Source: Arthrobacter sp. 24S4-2 (GTDB taxonomy: Bacteria; Actinomycetota; Actinomycetes; Actinomycetales; Micrococcaceae). Taken from it: 64,000 bases of DNA. The position numbers were made by a program, and so were the translations under genes. Location: contig NZ_CP040018.1 in NCBI RefSeq assembly GCF_005280255.1, forward strand, positions 1,984,001 through 2,048,000, read 5' to 3'. The notes below the pieces were generated by a model. That model saw only the letters and a program-made list of their open reading frames with translations. It searched no databases and was not told the DNA's origin. This document shows, in pieces, positions 8,377 to 16,441 of the stretch (positions are counted from its first letter, which is position 1; the number at the start of each line of letters is the position of its first letter).

Positions 8377-9371
8377 TCGCATCCACTGCCTGCGACAGCG
8401 GGATGCCGGAGCCGTCCCGGCGGCCATGCTCCTGCGGCAGCGACCGGGCCACGCCGGCAAGCGAGGACGCCTTGGCGGGCCCGTGGCCCGCCCAGGCAAT
8501 GAGGAGGGTGTCTTCGCCCTTGAGGAAGCGGTGCGCGCGCACGCCCGCCGTCGCCCGGCCCTTTGCCGGGTACTCGTCGAACGCGGTCACTTTGGCGGCC
8601 CCGGGGGCCGTGCCCGGCAGGGCGCCTTCGGTTCCGGAAACGGTCACGACGACGGCGGCGTCGTCGCCCGGTGCGACGGTTCCGAAGAACATGACCTGAT
8701 CCTCGGCCCCGAGTTTGATCCCGGCCATGCCGCCGGCGGTACGGCCCTGCGGCCGGACGGTGCCGGCACTGAAGCGCAGCAGCTGCGCCTGCCTGGTGAG
8801 GAACACGAGGTCGACGTCGTCGGCTCCCGCAGGTTCAACGCCCACCACGGTGTCCTTGTCCTTGAGGGCGATGACCTCCCAGTCCTCCCGGTTGAGGGGG
8901 TAGTCGGGCTGCACGCGTTTGACGATGCCTTGCGCGGTGCCGATGGCCAGGACCGTGTCCAGGGGCGCGAAGGCAACCAGCGTTTCGCCCTTCAGCAGGG
9001 TGATGAAGTCCTTGGCGGGCACGCCCCCGGCAAGGTTGGGAAGACCGGACATCGGCGGCAGGACCGGCATGTCCATGATCTGCAGGCGCAGCATCCGGCC
9101 CAAGGAAGTGACGGCGGCGATCTCGCCCCGCGCGGAGGTCTTCACCACAGACCGGAAGACGTCGTGCTTGGACCGGGGTCCGGTCTCGGCGAGGGGCTCC
9201 TGGTTCGAGGTACGGGCTATCTGCCCGCTCGCCGTGAGGATGGCCCAGCACGGGTCATCCGCGATCTCCAGCGCCAGCGGCGCCGCTTTGCCCTTGCCGC
9301 CGGGTGCAGCGGCCAGCGCGGCGACGGTGGGGGAGACTGCCTCGGATTCCAGCAGGACGGTCCGGCGGGGG
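8357..9371 (-). CDS. parC: DNA topoisomerase IV subunit A, C-terminal part downstream of a frameshift
   Basis: Continuation of parC in another frame. It begins with the strongly conserved RRTVLLESE that should follow YGTP, and runs through the C-terminal beta-pinwheel, where LEIADDPCWAILTASGQ, GEIAAVTSLGR and KDFITLLKGETLV are blade repeats. The domain wraps DNA and sets substrate preference. A canonical GyrA box is not visible; PQGRTAGGMAGIKL is a degenerate version, in line with topoisomerase IV. No usable start lies at the break, so this part should be joined to the upstream frame. Confidence 0.85.
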
Positions 9372-10848
9372 TGCCGTACTTTTCCGCGATTTCGGCCAGT
9401 TCATCGGAGACCAGTTCGCGCAGGCGCTGGTCAGAGCCCAGGATGGCCTCCAGTTCGGCGATTTCACGCTTCAGCTGGTCCTGCTCTTTTTCGAGCTCGA
9501 TCCGGGAGTACTTGGTCAGCTGCCGCAGCCGGAGTTCCAGGATGTAGTTTGCCTGGATTTCGGTGAGGTCGTAGATGGACATCAGCCGTTCCCGGGCGGC
9601 GGCCACCTCGTCCGAGGACCGGATGATCTGGATGACCTCGTCGATGTCCACGATCGCGATCAGGAGGCCCTCCACCAGGTGGAGCCGGTCCTTCTTCTTC
9701 TCCAGCCGGAACGCCGTCCGGCGCCGCACCACGTTAATGCGGTGGTCCACATAGACGGAGAGGAGCTGAAGCAGCCCGAGGGTCTGCGGCTGCCCGTCCA
9801 CGAGCGTCACGTTGTTGATGCCGAAGGAATCTTCCATGGGCGAGTAGCGGTACAGCTGCTGCAGGACGGCGTTCGGGTTGAAGCCGTTCTTCAGCTCGAT
9901 GACCAGGCGCAGTCCGTGCTTGCGGTCGGTCAGGTCCACAATGTCGCTGATGCCGGTCAGCTTCTTGCTGTTGACGGCGTCCTTGATCTTCTCGATCACC
10001 TTCTCCGGGCCCACCATGTACGGCAGCTCGGTGACCACCAGGCCGGTGCGGCGGGCGGACAGCTGTTCCACCTCCACCTTGGCCCGGGTCTTGAAGGAAC
10101 CTCGGCCGGTGGCGTAAGCGTCCCGGATGCCGTCCAGGCCGACGATCCGGCCGCCCGTGGGCAGGTCCGGGCCGGGGACGAAGCGCATCAGGTCCTCGAG
10201 TGTGGCGTCCGGGTTGGCAATCAGGTGCCTGGCAGCGGAGATGACCTCCACCAGGTTGTGCGGGGCCATGTTGGTGGCCATGCCGACGGCGATGCCGGTG
10301 GCGCCGTTGACCAGCAGGTTGGGGAACGCGGCGGGGAGCACGTCCGGCTGGGTGAGCTGGTTGTCGTAGTTGGGGACGAAGTCCACAACGTTCTCGTCGA
10401 GGTGGTCCGTCAGCGTCAGGGCAGCTGCCGCCAGGCGGGCCTCCGTGTACCGCGGTGCTGCCGGGCCGTCGTCGAGCGAGCCGAAGTTGCCGTGGCCGTC
10501 GATCAGCGGCAACCGCAGCGAAAAGCTCTGGGCCATGCGGACCATGGCGTCGTAGATGGCGGTGTCGCCGTGCGGGTGCAGCTTGCCCATGACCTCGCCC
10601 ACCACGCGGGCGCTCTTGACGTGGCCGCGGTCCGGGCGAAGGCCCATCTCACTCATCATGTAGAGGATGCGCCGCTGGACCGGCTTCAGGCCGTCGCGGG
10701 CGTCCGGTAGGGCCCTCGAATAGATGACCGAATATGCGTACTCGAGGAACGAGCCTTCCATTTCGGACGTGACGTCGATATCAACGATGTTCTCGGTGTA
10801 GTCCTGGACGGCGTCCCCTGCCGGGGCGGAACTTTGGCGGCGGGCCAT
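9217..10848 (-). CDS. parC: DNA topoisomerase IV subunit A, N-terminal part (frame as it reads)
   Basis: Breakage-reunion subunit of a type IIA topoisomerase that decatenates daughter chromosomes. The winged-helix and tower domains are complete: KPVQRRILYMMSEMG, the quinolone-region GKLHPHGDTAIYDAMVRMAQ, and the catalytic tyrosine in AAPRYTEARLA (about residue 130). The coiled-coil gate region LTEIQANYILELRLRQL follows. At the G-run 9367-9371 one base is missing: the reading changes from EKYGTP to AGPSCWN instead of the conserved YGTPRRTVLL. The residues read after that point (9217-9370) are not the real protein. With the base restored the gene spans 8357-10848, 830 residues, normal for ParC. 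Confidence 0.9.
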   Translation of the reverse strand: MARRQSSAPAGDAVQDYTENIVDIDVTSEMEGSFLEYAYSVIYSRALPDARDGLKPVQRRILYMMSEMGLRPDRGHVKSARVVGEVMGKLHPHGDTAIYDAMVRMAQSFSLRLPLIDGHGNFGSLDDGPAAPRYTEARLAAAALTLTDHLDENVVDFVPNYDNQLTQPDVLPAAFPNLLVNGATGIAVGMATNMAPHNLVEVISAARHLIANPDATLEDLMRFVPGPDLPTGGRIVGLDGIRDAYATGRGSFKTRAKVEVEQLSARRTGLVVTELPYMVGPEKVIEKIKDAVNSKKLTGISDIVDLTDRKHGLRLVIELKNGFNPNAVLQQLYRYSPMEDSFGINNVTLVDGQPQTLGLLQLLSVYVDHRINVVRRRTAFRLEKKKDRLHLVEGLLIAIVDIDEVIQIIRSSDEVAAARERLMSIYDLTEIQANYILELRLRQLTKYSRIELEKEQDQLKREIAELEAILGSDQRLRELVSDELAEIAEKYGTPAGPSCWNPRQSPPPSPRWPLHPAARAKRRRWRWRSRMTRAGPSSRRAGR

Positions 10849-10890
10849 GGGGCTGGTGGATCCTTAACGGTTTACTGGCGGAGTTTTAGC

Positions 10891-10896
10891 TAGGCT
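10891..10896 (+). promoter_or_regulatory. -10 hexamer TAGGCT, leaderless start for the Pat-like gene
   Basis: TAGGCT lies 6 bp before the ATG at 10903 in the 54-bp divergent spacer with parC. No ribosome site and no clear -35. Confidence 0.45.
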
Positions 10897-10902
10897 AAGC
10901 CT

Positions 10903-12390
10903 ATGGTGGATCAGCCCGGGGACGGCGTATATCCGGAATATTGGGAAGCCGATGTTGTTCTGCGGGACGGCGGGACGGCACATTTGCGCCCCATCCACCC
11001 CTCGGATGCCGACGCCGTGCAGGCTTTCCACACAGGCCAGTCGCAGAAGTCCATCTACATGCGGTTCTTCGCCTTCAAGGCGCGGCTCTCCAGCAAGGAG
11101 CTGAAGCGCTTCACGGAAGTGGACTACAAGGACCGGGTGGCGCTGGTCATCACCATCGGCGGGGAAATCCTGGGCATCGGCCGCTACGACCGGCTGGCCG
11201 ATCCCGAAGAAGCCGAGGTTGCCTTCAATATAGCCGACGCCCACCAGGGCCGCGGCATCGGGTCGATCCTGCTGGAACACCTGGCCGCCGCTGCCCGCGA
11301 ACACGGCATCCGGAAATTCAGCGCCGAAGTGCTGCCGGAAAACCGCAAGATGCTGATGGTCTTCTCCGACGCCGGGTACGACGTCAAACGGCACTTCGAC
11401 GACGGCGTCGTCAGCCTCGAGTTCAACATCGACCCCACGGAAAAATCCCGGGCCGTGATGGAATCCCGCGAGCACCGTGCAGAGGCGCGCAGCATCCAGG
11501 AGCTGCTGGCGCCGTCGTCGGTCGCCGTGATCGGCGCCAGCCGCAAATGGGGCACAGTGGGATACCAGCTGCTCGAACACATCATCGAGGGCGGGTTCAC
11601 CGGACCGGTGTACGCAATCAACCCCGAGGCGCTCGAACTCGCGGGCATGCTGTCCTTCGCCAGGCTCGCCGAAGTGCCCGACGCCGTCCGGCTGGCCATT
11701 ATCGCTGTTCCCTATGAGGAAGTCCCCAAGGTGGTGGCGGACTGCGCTGCCGCAGGGGTGAAGGGGGTTGTGGTGGCCACGGCGGGATACGCCGACGACG
11801 GCGAACGCGGCCTGGCACGGCAGCGCGAGCTGGTCCGCCAGGCCAGGTCCAACGGGATGCGCGTGATCGGCCCGGCGTCCCTCGGCATCGTTAACACCAA
11901 TCCCGCGGTGTCCCTGAACGCGTCCATGGCGCCGAGCCTGCCCCGCCGGGGCGGCCTTGGCCTGTTCAGCCAGTCCGCGGCCATCGGGGTGTCCCTGTAT
12001 GCGGCCTCCAGCCGGCGCCGCGTGGGGCTCTCCACGTTCCTCTCGGCCGGCAACCGCGCGGACGTCTCCGGCAACGACATGATGCAGTTCTGGGAAGACG
12101 ACGCCGACACCGCCGCGGTGGGGCTCTATCTCGAATCCATCGGCAACCCGCGCAAGTTTTCCCGGTTGGCCCGCCGCCTGGCCCGCACCAAACCCGTCAT
12201 TGTCGCCAAATCCGACGCCATGGGACTTCAGCTGCCGCCAGGCCACGCCGTGCGCACCACGCAGGCCCCGCCCGGCGCCCTGGACGCCATGATGCGCCAA
12301 TCCGGTGTCATCCGCGTAGAGACAATTGAACAGCTCATGGACGTCGCCCAGATCGTGTCCGGCCATCCCCTCCCCGCCGGGCGGACATAG
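10903..12390 (+). CDS. GNAT / acyl-CoA synthetase-like protein (Pat-type lysine acetyltransferase), N-terminal part
   Basis: Residues about 20-185 are a GNAT domain, with the acetyl-CoA loop AHQGRGIGSILLEHL. They are followed from about 205 by a CoA-binding domain (PSSVAVIGASRKWGTVGYQLL) and a succinyl-CoA-ligase-like domain (GLFSQSAAIGVSLY, GNRADVSGNDMMQFW). This GNAT-first arrangement matches actinobacterial Pat proteins, which acetylate and silence AMP-forming acyl-CoA synthetases. The frame stops at 12388-12390 after PLPAGRT, but the next frame continues the protein without a gap. A lost G in GGGCGG (12379-12384) explains it. The repaired product is 896 residues. Confidence 0.85.
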   Translation: MVDQPGDGVYPEYWEADVVLRDGGTAHLRPIHPSDADAVQAFHTGQSQKSIYMRFFAFKARLSSKELKRFTEVDYKDRVALVITIGGEILGIGRYDRLADPEEAEVAFNIADAHQGRGIGSILLEHLAAAAREHGIRKFSAEVLPENRKMLMVFSDAGYDVKRHFDDGVVSLEFNIDPTEKSRAVMESREHRAEARSIQELLAPSSVAVIGASRKWGTVGYQLLEHIIEGGFTGPVYAINPEALELAGMLSFARLAEVPDAVRLAIIAVPYEEVPKVVADCAAAGVKGVVVATAGYADDGERGLARQRELVRQARSNGMRVIGPASLGIVNTNPAVSLNASMAPSLPRRGGLGLFSQSAAIGVSLYAASSRRRVGLSTFLSAGNRADVSGNDMMQFWEDDADTAAVGLYLESIGNPRKFSRLARRLARTKPVIVAKSDAMGLQLPPGHAVRTTQAPPGALDAMMRQSGVIRVETIEQLMDVAQIVSGHPLPAGRT

Positions 12391-12392
12391 CG

Positions 12393-13592
12393 GTGTTCAG
12401 TAACTCCCGGGCACTCGGCAAGGTGGTGGCCGACAGCGCGGCAGCTGACGGGCTGGGCGTCGAACGGATTGTCACAGACGTGGACCTTGACGCCGGAATG
12501 TCGGTGGCACTGCCGGCCCTCCGGGAGAGCCTGACAGCGACCCTCGCTTCCGGCTCCGTCCATGCTGTGGTGGTCGCCCTTCTCCCGGCACGGGGCCTCA
12601 CCGTGGAGAGCATCGCAGGGGTCCTGGCGGACTGTTCGGCAGCAGCCGGGAAGCCGGTGGTTGCCGCCTTCACCGGGATCCTCGACCCGTCCATTTACGT
12701 CGAGGGCATGGTGGGTGCGGACGCGGCCGCCAGCTCCGTGCCGTGCTATTCCAACCCGGGTGCCGCCGTTGCGGCGCTCGCCGCCGTGGTCAGGTATGCC
12801 GAGTGGGTGGACCGGGACAAGGGACTCTTCGTGGAGCCCGACGGCTGCGACCCGGACAGTGTCCGGGCTGAGCTGGAGGAGCTGCTGCACGATGTCCCCG
12901 GTGAGCAGCTGTTGCAGCTCGCCCCGGCAACCGCGGCCACGCTGCTGGCGCACTACGGCATCCACGTTGTTCCTTCCGAAGGGTTTGAGTCGCCGGACGA
13001 AGCCGTGGCGGCTGCAGAGCGCCTGGGATGGCCGGTGGTGCTCAAAACCATGGATCCCGCGCTGCGCCACAGGCTGGACCTGGGCGGTGTCCGGCTGGAC
13101 ATCCAGGACGCAGATTCGCTCCGTCGCAACATCATCCAGATGCACCGCGCCCTGGCTCCCTACGGGTCGGCCTCCATGGAAGTCCAGACCATGGCTCCGG
13201 TGGGGCAGGCCTGCACGTTCCGGGCCATCGAGGATCCGCTACTGGGACCCGTGGTGTCCTTCGGGCTGGCCGGTGACGCCGTGAACCTGCTGGAGGACTG
13301 GGCCCACCGGGTTCCCCCGTTGTCCGGCGCCGATGTCCACGATTTCATCCGCGCACCGCGGGCATCGCGGAAACTCTTCGGGTACCAGGGCCTTCCGGCC
13401 GTTGACGTGGCGGCACTGGAGGACCTTGCCGCGCGGCTGACCAGGCTGAAGGACAACCACCCCGAAATCGCCCTGGTCGAGTTCAACCCCGTGCTGGCCG
13501 GCCCGGGCGGTGCAACGATCCTCGCCGCCGATGTCCGGATTGCCAACGCCGCCCAGCGGACGGACAGCGCCCGCCGCGCGATGCGGAGCTAG
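12393..13592 (+). CDS. ATP-grasp half of the Pat-type protein, downstream of a frameshift
   Basis: Starts at a possible GTG 2 bp after the stop of the previous frame and continues the same protein (FSNSRALGKVVADSA, the second half of the synthetase-like region). Residues about 160-395 are an ATP-grasp domain with LGWPVVLKTMDPALRHRLDL and DLGGVRLDI, ending in LVEFNPVLAGPGG, the usual metal/ATP-binding EFNP motif. In close relatives both halves form one protein of about 890-910 residues. If the break were real, translation could restart here by coupling, giving a split enzyme; a sequencing error is more likely. Confidence 0.8.
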   Translation: MFSNSRALGKVVADSAAADGLGVERIVTDVDLDAGMSVALPALRESLTATLASGSVHAVVVALLPARGLTVESIAGVLADCSAAAGKPVVAAFTGILDPSIYVEGMVGADAAASSVPCYSNPGAAVAALAAVVRYAEWVDRDKGLFVEPDGCDPDSVRAELEELLHDVPGEQLLQLAPATAATLLAHYGIHVVPSEGFESPDEAVAAAERLGWPVVLKTMDPALRHRLDLGGVRLDIQDADSLRRNIIQMHRALAPYGSASMEVQTMAPVGQACTFRAIEDPLLGPVVSFGLAGDAVNLLEDWAHRVPPLSGADVHDFIRAPRASRKLFGYQGLPAVDVAALEDLAARLTRLKDNHPEIALVEFNPVLAGPGGATILAADVRIANAAQRTDSARRAMRS

Positions 13593-13681
13593 CTGCCGGC
13601 CGGTGGCTCACGGCTGCCCGCTGGGCCGGGCCGCCGGACACACAGTTAGCAAGTGCCCAGCCGATCTGTGAAAATGGGGTA

Positions 13682-14422
13682 ATGACCCAGCCTCCCACGT
13701 CGAAGCCGCAAGCACCCATGTCCGGCCACCAGGCCGCACACAGCCACAGCGCACATGACCACGGTGCCCAGGGGCAGAGCCTCGAAGGGGCGCTCCAGCA
13801 GGCGGGCTTCTACCCCCGGCTGGTGGCCGATGTTGTGGAAGACGCCCTGGACGGCCGCGACTGCATGGCGCACCTTGTGCACCTCGAGACGCACTTCGAC
13901 CGCGCCGAGGTCCGCCGCCATATCACCGTGCTGGTGCTGACGGACGACATGCTGGTCATTGCCCACGTTGACGACCAGCAGCTGGACGAGGCCGGGGAAC
14001 AGATCGTTGCGCAGATTTCCACGGAGTCGGTGCCCGTGGCGCAAATCCGCTCCGTGGTGCTCAGTTACATGTATGCCCAGCCGCAGAACTACAAACCCTC
14101 GGATCCCGTCCGCGAGCTCACCCTTTCCATTGCCTGGTCCGGCGGCCAGCGGCTGGACATGGGCCCGGCCAGCTGCGGCGACCCGCAGTGCGAAGCCGAC
14201 CACGGCTACAGCGGCACCATCGCGCAGGAAGACATTGTGCTGCGCATCAGCGCCGAAGCGGACGGCCTGCAGGCCGTGCAGGATGCGAAGCTGTTCGCCC
14301 GGGCGCTGCGCGCTGTCAACACCGGGTCGGCCGCGCCTGTGCCGCACGCCGGCACCCTGGCTCCGCCGCGTCCCCGTACGGGGGTCTTCGGCAACCGCCT
14401 GAGCCGCGGGCACCAGCGCTGA
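13682..14422 (+). CDS. DUF5998 family protein
   Basis: A 246-residue conserved actinobacterial protein of unknown function. It has a His-rich N-terminus (GHQAAHSHSAHDHG, residues 15-28) that could bind metal, then a compact alpha/beta domain (about 35-215) with MAHLVHLETHFDRAEVRRHITVLVLTDDMLVIAHVDD split around residue 80, and a Cys pair in SCGDPQCEADHGYSG. The tail is proline-rich. It ends 1 bp before the phosphodiesterase gene and is followed by tdk, so the three are co-transcribed. I assign it by family resemblance and gene order only. Confidence 0.75.
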   Translation: MTQPPTSKPQAPMSGHQAAHSHSAHDHGAQGQSLEGALQQAGFYPRLVADVVEDALDGRDCMAHLVHLETHFDRAEVRRHITVLVLTDDMLVIAHVDDQQLDEAGEQIVAQISTESVPVAQIRSVVLSYMYAQPQNYKPSDPVRELTLSIAWSGGQRLDMGPASCGDPQCEADHGYSGTIAQEDIVLRISAEADGLQAVQDAKLFARALRAVNTGSAAPVPHAGTLAPPRPRTGVFGNRLSRGHQR

Positions 14423-14423
14423 G

Positions 14424-15662
14424 ATGACGCCAGACCACAGACCGGAACCGTCAGCCCTGGCCATTGCCGAAGGCGCCACCGGAGCCTCCCCGCTGCCCCC
14501 GGCCCCTGCTTTCGGGCAGCGGTCCATCGCCGAAGTCCTTACCAGCGCCGCTGCCAGTCTGGGGATACCGGGATTTGAGAACCGGCTGAACCTGCCTGAC
14601 GCCAAGCGCGTGTGCGTGGTTTTGGCGGACGGGCTGGGCCGCAACCTGCTGAAGCAAAAATCGGCCCACACCCCGTACCTCCGCTCCGTGATGCAGCAGG
14701 GCCAGGGAGCCGTGCCGGTGGCCCTGGACTCGGCCTTTCCCTCCACCACGGCATCTTCCCTCGCCAGCTTCGGAACGGGGCTTCCTGCCGGTCAGCACGG
14801 CATGGTGGGCTACGACGTCCTCGACCCAAGCCAGGACAAAGTGGTCAACATGCTGGGAAACTGGGATGCCGGCGTCGACCCCCGCGCGTGGCAGCCGTTT
14901 CCCACCGTGTTTGAACGGGCTGCCGCCCACACGGATGTGACCACCATCAGCCTTCCTCAGTTCGGCTCCTCGCCCATGACGCAGGCCGCGCTGCGCGGGG
15001 CCCGGTTCATCGCCGCCGGCACGCCGCATGCCAGGACCGCAGCGGCGGCCGAGGCCATGCTCGGCGCCGACAGCTCCCTCATGTACTTCTACGTCAATGA
15101 CCTGGACAAGGCCGGGCACCGCTACGGCTGCCAGTCGGCCCAGTGGGAACACCAGCTCGAGGAACTGGACGCCACGGTGCGGCGCCTCAACGCCACCCTC
15201 CCGCCGGGCACCACGGTCCTGCTCACGGCTGACCACGGCATGCTCGACGTTCCGGAGTCGCAGCGTCTGGACTACTCCGCGGAGCCGGCGCTGATCGCCG
15301 GCGTGCGGCACACGGCGGGGGAGCCCCGCATGGTCCACCTTTACCTGGAGCCCGACGCCGGGGAGCAGCAACGTGCGCTGCTCATCGACGCGTGGCGGGC
15401 CCGGTTCGGCGACAGGATCTGGGCGTTTACCAGGGACGAGGCCGTCGCCGCCGGATTGTTCGGCGACGTCCGGCCGGACGTCCGCGGCCGGATCGGGGAC
15501 GTCATGATCGCCGCACGGGATGCCCTGGCCCTCTACGACACCCGGCGGGTGCGTCCCACCGCCCTGGAAGTCGTGGGTCAGCACGGGTCGCTGACCAAAG
15601 CCGAGCGTGAAGTCCCGCTGCTTTGTTTCCAGGCTCAAGGCAGAAAGGGCGCGCGTGGCTGA
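14424..15662 (+). CDS. Alkaline phosphatase / nucleotide pyrophosphatase-phosphodiesterase family protein
   Basis: A 412-residue metal-dependent hydrolase of the type I phosphodiesterase/nucleotide pyrophosphatase family. Metal and catalytic residues are visible: Asp in VVLADGLGR (about residue 70), the Thr nucleophile in AFPSTTASS (about 108-114), Asp/His in NDLDKAGHRYG (about 225-235), and LTADHGMLD (about 270-278). There is no signal peptide, so it is probably cytoplasmic, acting on phosphodiester or pyrophosphate bonds; the substrate is unknown. Its stop overlaps the tdk start by 8 bp. Confidence 0.88.
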   Translation: MTPDHRPEPSALAIAEGATGASPLPPAPAFGQRSIAEVLTSAAASLGIPGFENRLNLPDAKRVCVVLADGLGRNLLKQKSAHTPYLRSVMQQGQGAVPVALDSAFPSTTASSLASFGTGLPAGQHGMVGYDVLDPSQDKVVNMLGNWDAGVDPRAWQPFPTVFERAAAHTDVTTISLPQFGSSPMTQAALRGARFIAAGTPHARTAAAAEAMLGADSSLMYFYVNDLDKAGHRYGCQSAQWEHQLEELDATVRRLNATLPPGTTVLLTADHGMLDVPESQRLDYSAEPALIAGVRHTAGEPRMVHLYLEPDAGEQQRALLIDAWRARFGDRIWAFTRDEAVAAGLFGDVRPDVRGRIGDVMIAARDALALYDTRRVRPTALEVVGQHGSLTKAEREVPLLCFQAQGRKGARG

Positions 15663-16422
15663 ACTCGTCTTCTTCTCGGGAACCATGGACTGCGGAAAGT
15701 CCACGCTCGCCCTGCAGATGGACCACAACCACCGCGCCCGCGGACGCGGTGGGGTCCGGTTCAGCCGCAACGACCGTGCCGGCGGCGCCCGGATTTCCAG
15801 CCGCCTCGGGCTGGAAACCGATTGCGTCGAGGTGCTTGATTCCACGGACTTCTGGGACGAAGTGATCCAGCGCCGGACACGCGGCCTCCGGGTGGATTAC
15901 CTCATCTGCGATGAGGCCCAGTTCTACTCCCCGTCGCAGGTGGAACAGCTGGCCCGCGTGGTGGACGAGATCGACGTCGATGTGTTTGCTTTCGGCATTA
16001 GTGCGGATTTCCGCACCCGGCTCTTCCCGGGATCCCAGCGGCTGATCGAACTCGCGGACCGTGTCCAGGTGCTTCAGGTGGAGGCACTTTGCTGGTGCGG
16101 GCGCCGGGCCACCCACAATGCACGCACGGTCGACGGCGTGATGGTTACCGAAGGCGCGCAGGTGGTGGTGGGCGACGTCGATATGGCCGGGGACCTGGGC
16201 ACTGCAAACGAAGCGGACCACACCCCTGTGGTGGGTTACGAGACGCTGTGCCGGCGCCACTTCATGCGGCGGGTCACTGCCCACGGCGCCAACGTCATGG
16301 CCCAGCAGGACCAGTTGCTGCCGTTCGAAGTGGATGCCTGCCTGTGGCACGGCTCAAATGGGCACGGCTCAAGCGGGGATAGTTCCGGTGGGCACGGCTC
16401 AAGAGAAGCCCGCAGGGGCTGA
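15655..16422 (+). CDS. tdk: Thymidine kinase
   Basis: Type II thymidine kinase, which phosphorylates thymidine with ATP for salvage. P-loop GTMDCGKSTLA lies at residues about 8-18, and the Walker B-like LICDEAQFYSPSQ carries the catalytic Glu. The zinc site is made by CWCGRR and a later CRRHF pair, and a C-terminal lasso region is present. The GTG at 15655 was chosen because it puts the beta strand AELVFFSG at the N-terminus; an ATG at 15607 would add 16 residues inside the previous gene. At 255 residues it is longer than usual. The extra tail (GSNGHGSSGDSSGGHGS) comes from a 15-bp tandem repeat and is probably disordered. Confidence 0.93.
   Translation: MAELVFFSGTMDCGKSTLALQMDHNHRARGRGGVRFSRNDRAGGARISSRLGLETDCVEVLDSTDFWDEVIQRRTRGLRVDYLICDEAQFYSPSQVEQLARVVDEIDVDVFAFGISADFRTRLFPGSQRLIELADRVQVLQVEALCWCGRRATHNARTVDGVMVTEGAQVVVGDVDMAGDLGTANEADHTPVVGYETLCRRHFMRRVTAHGANVMAQQDQLLPFEVDACLWHGSNGHGSSGDSSGGHGSREARRG
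16346..16402 (+). repeat. 15-bp degenerate tandem repeat in the tdk tail
   Basis: The 12-bp core GGCACGGCTCAA occurs at 16346, 16361 and 16391, spacings of 15 and 30 bp, so a decayed copy fills the middle. It encodes the low-complexity thymidine kinase C-terminus. Confidence 0.75.
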
Positions 16423-16441
16423 CCTGTCCGGCCTGCCGGGC

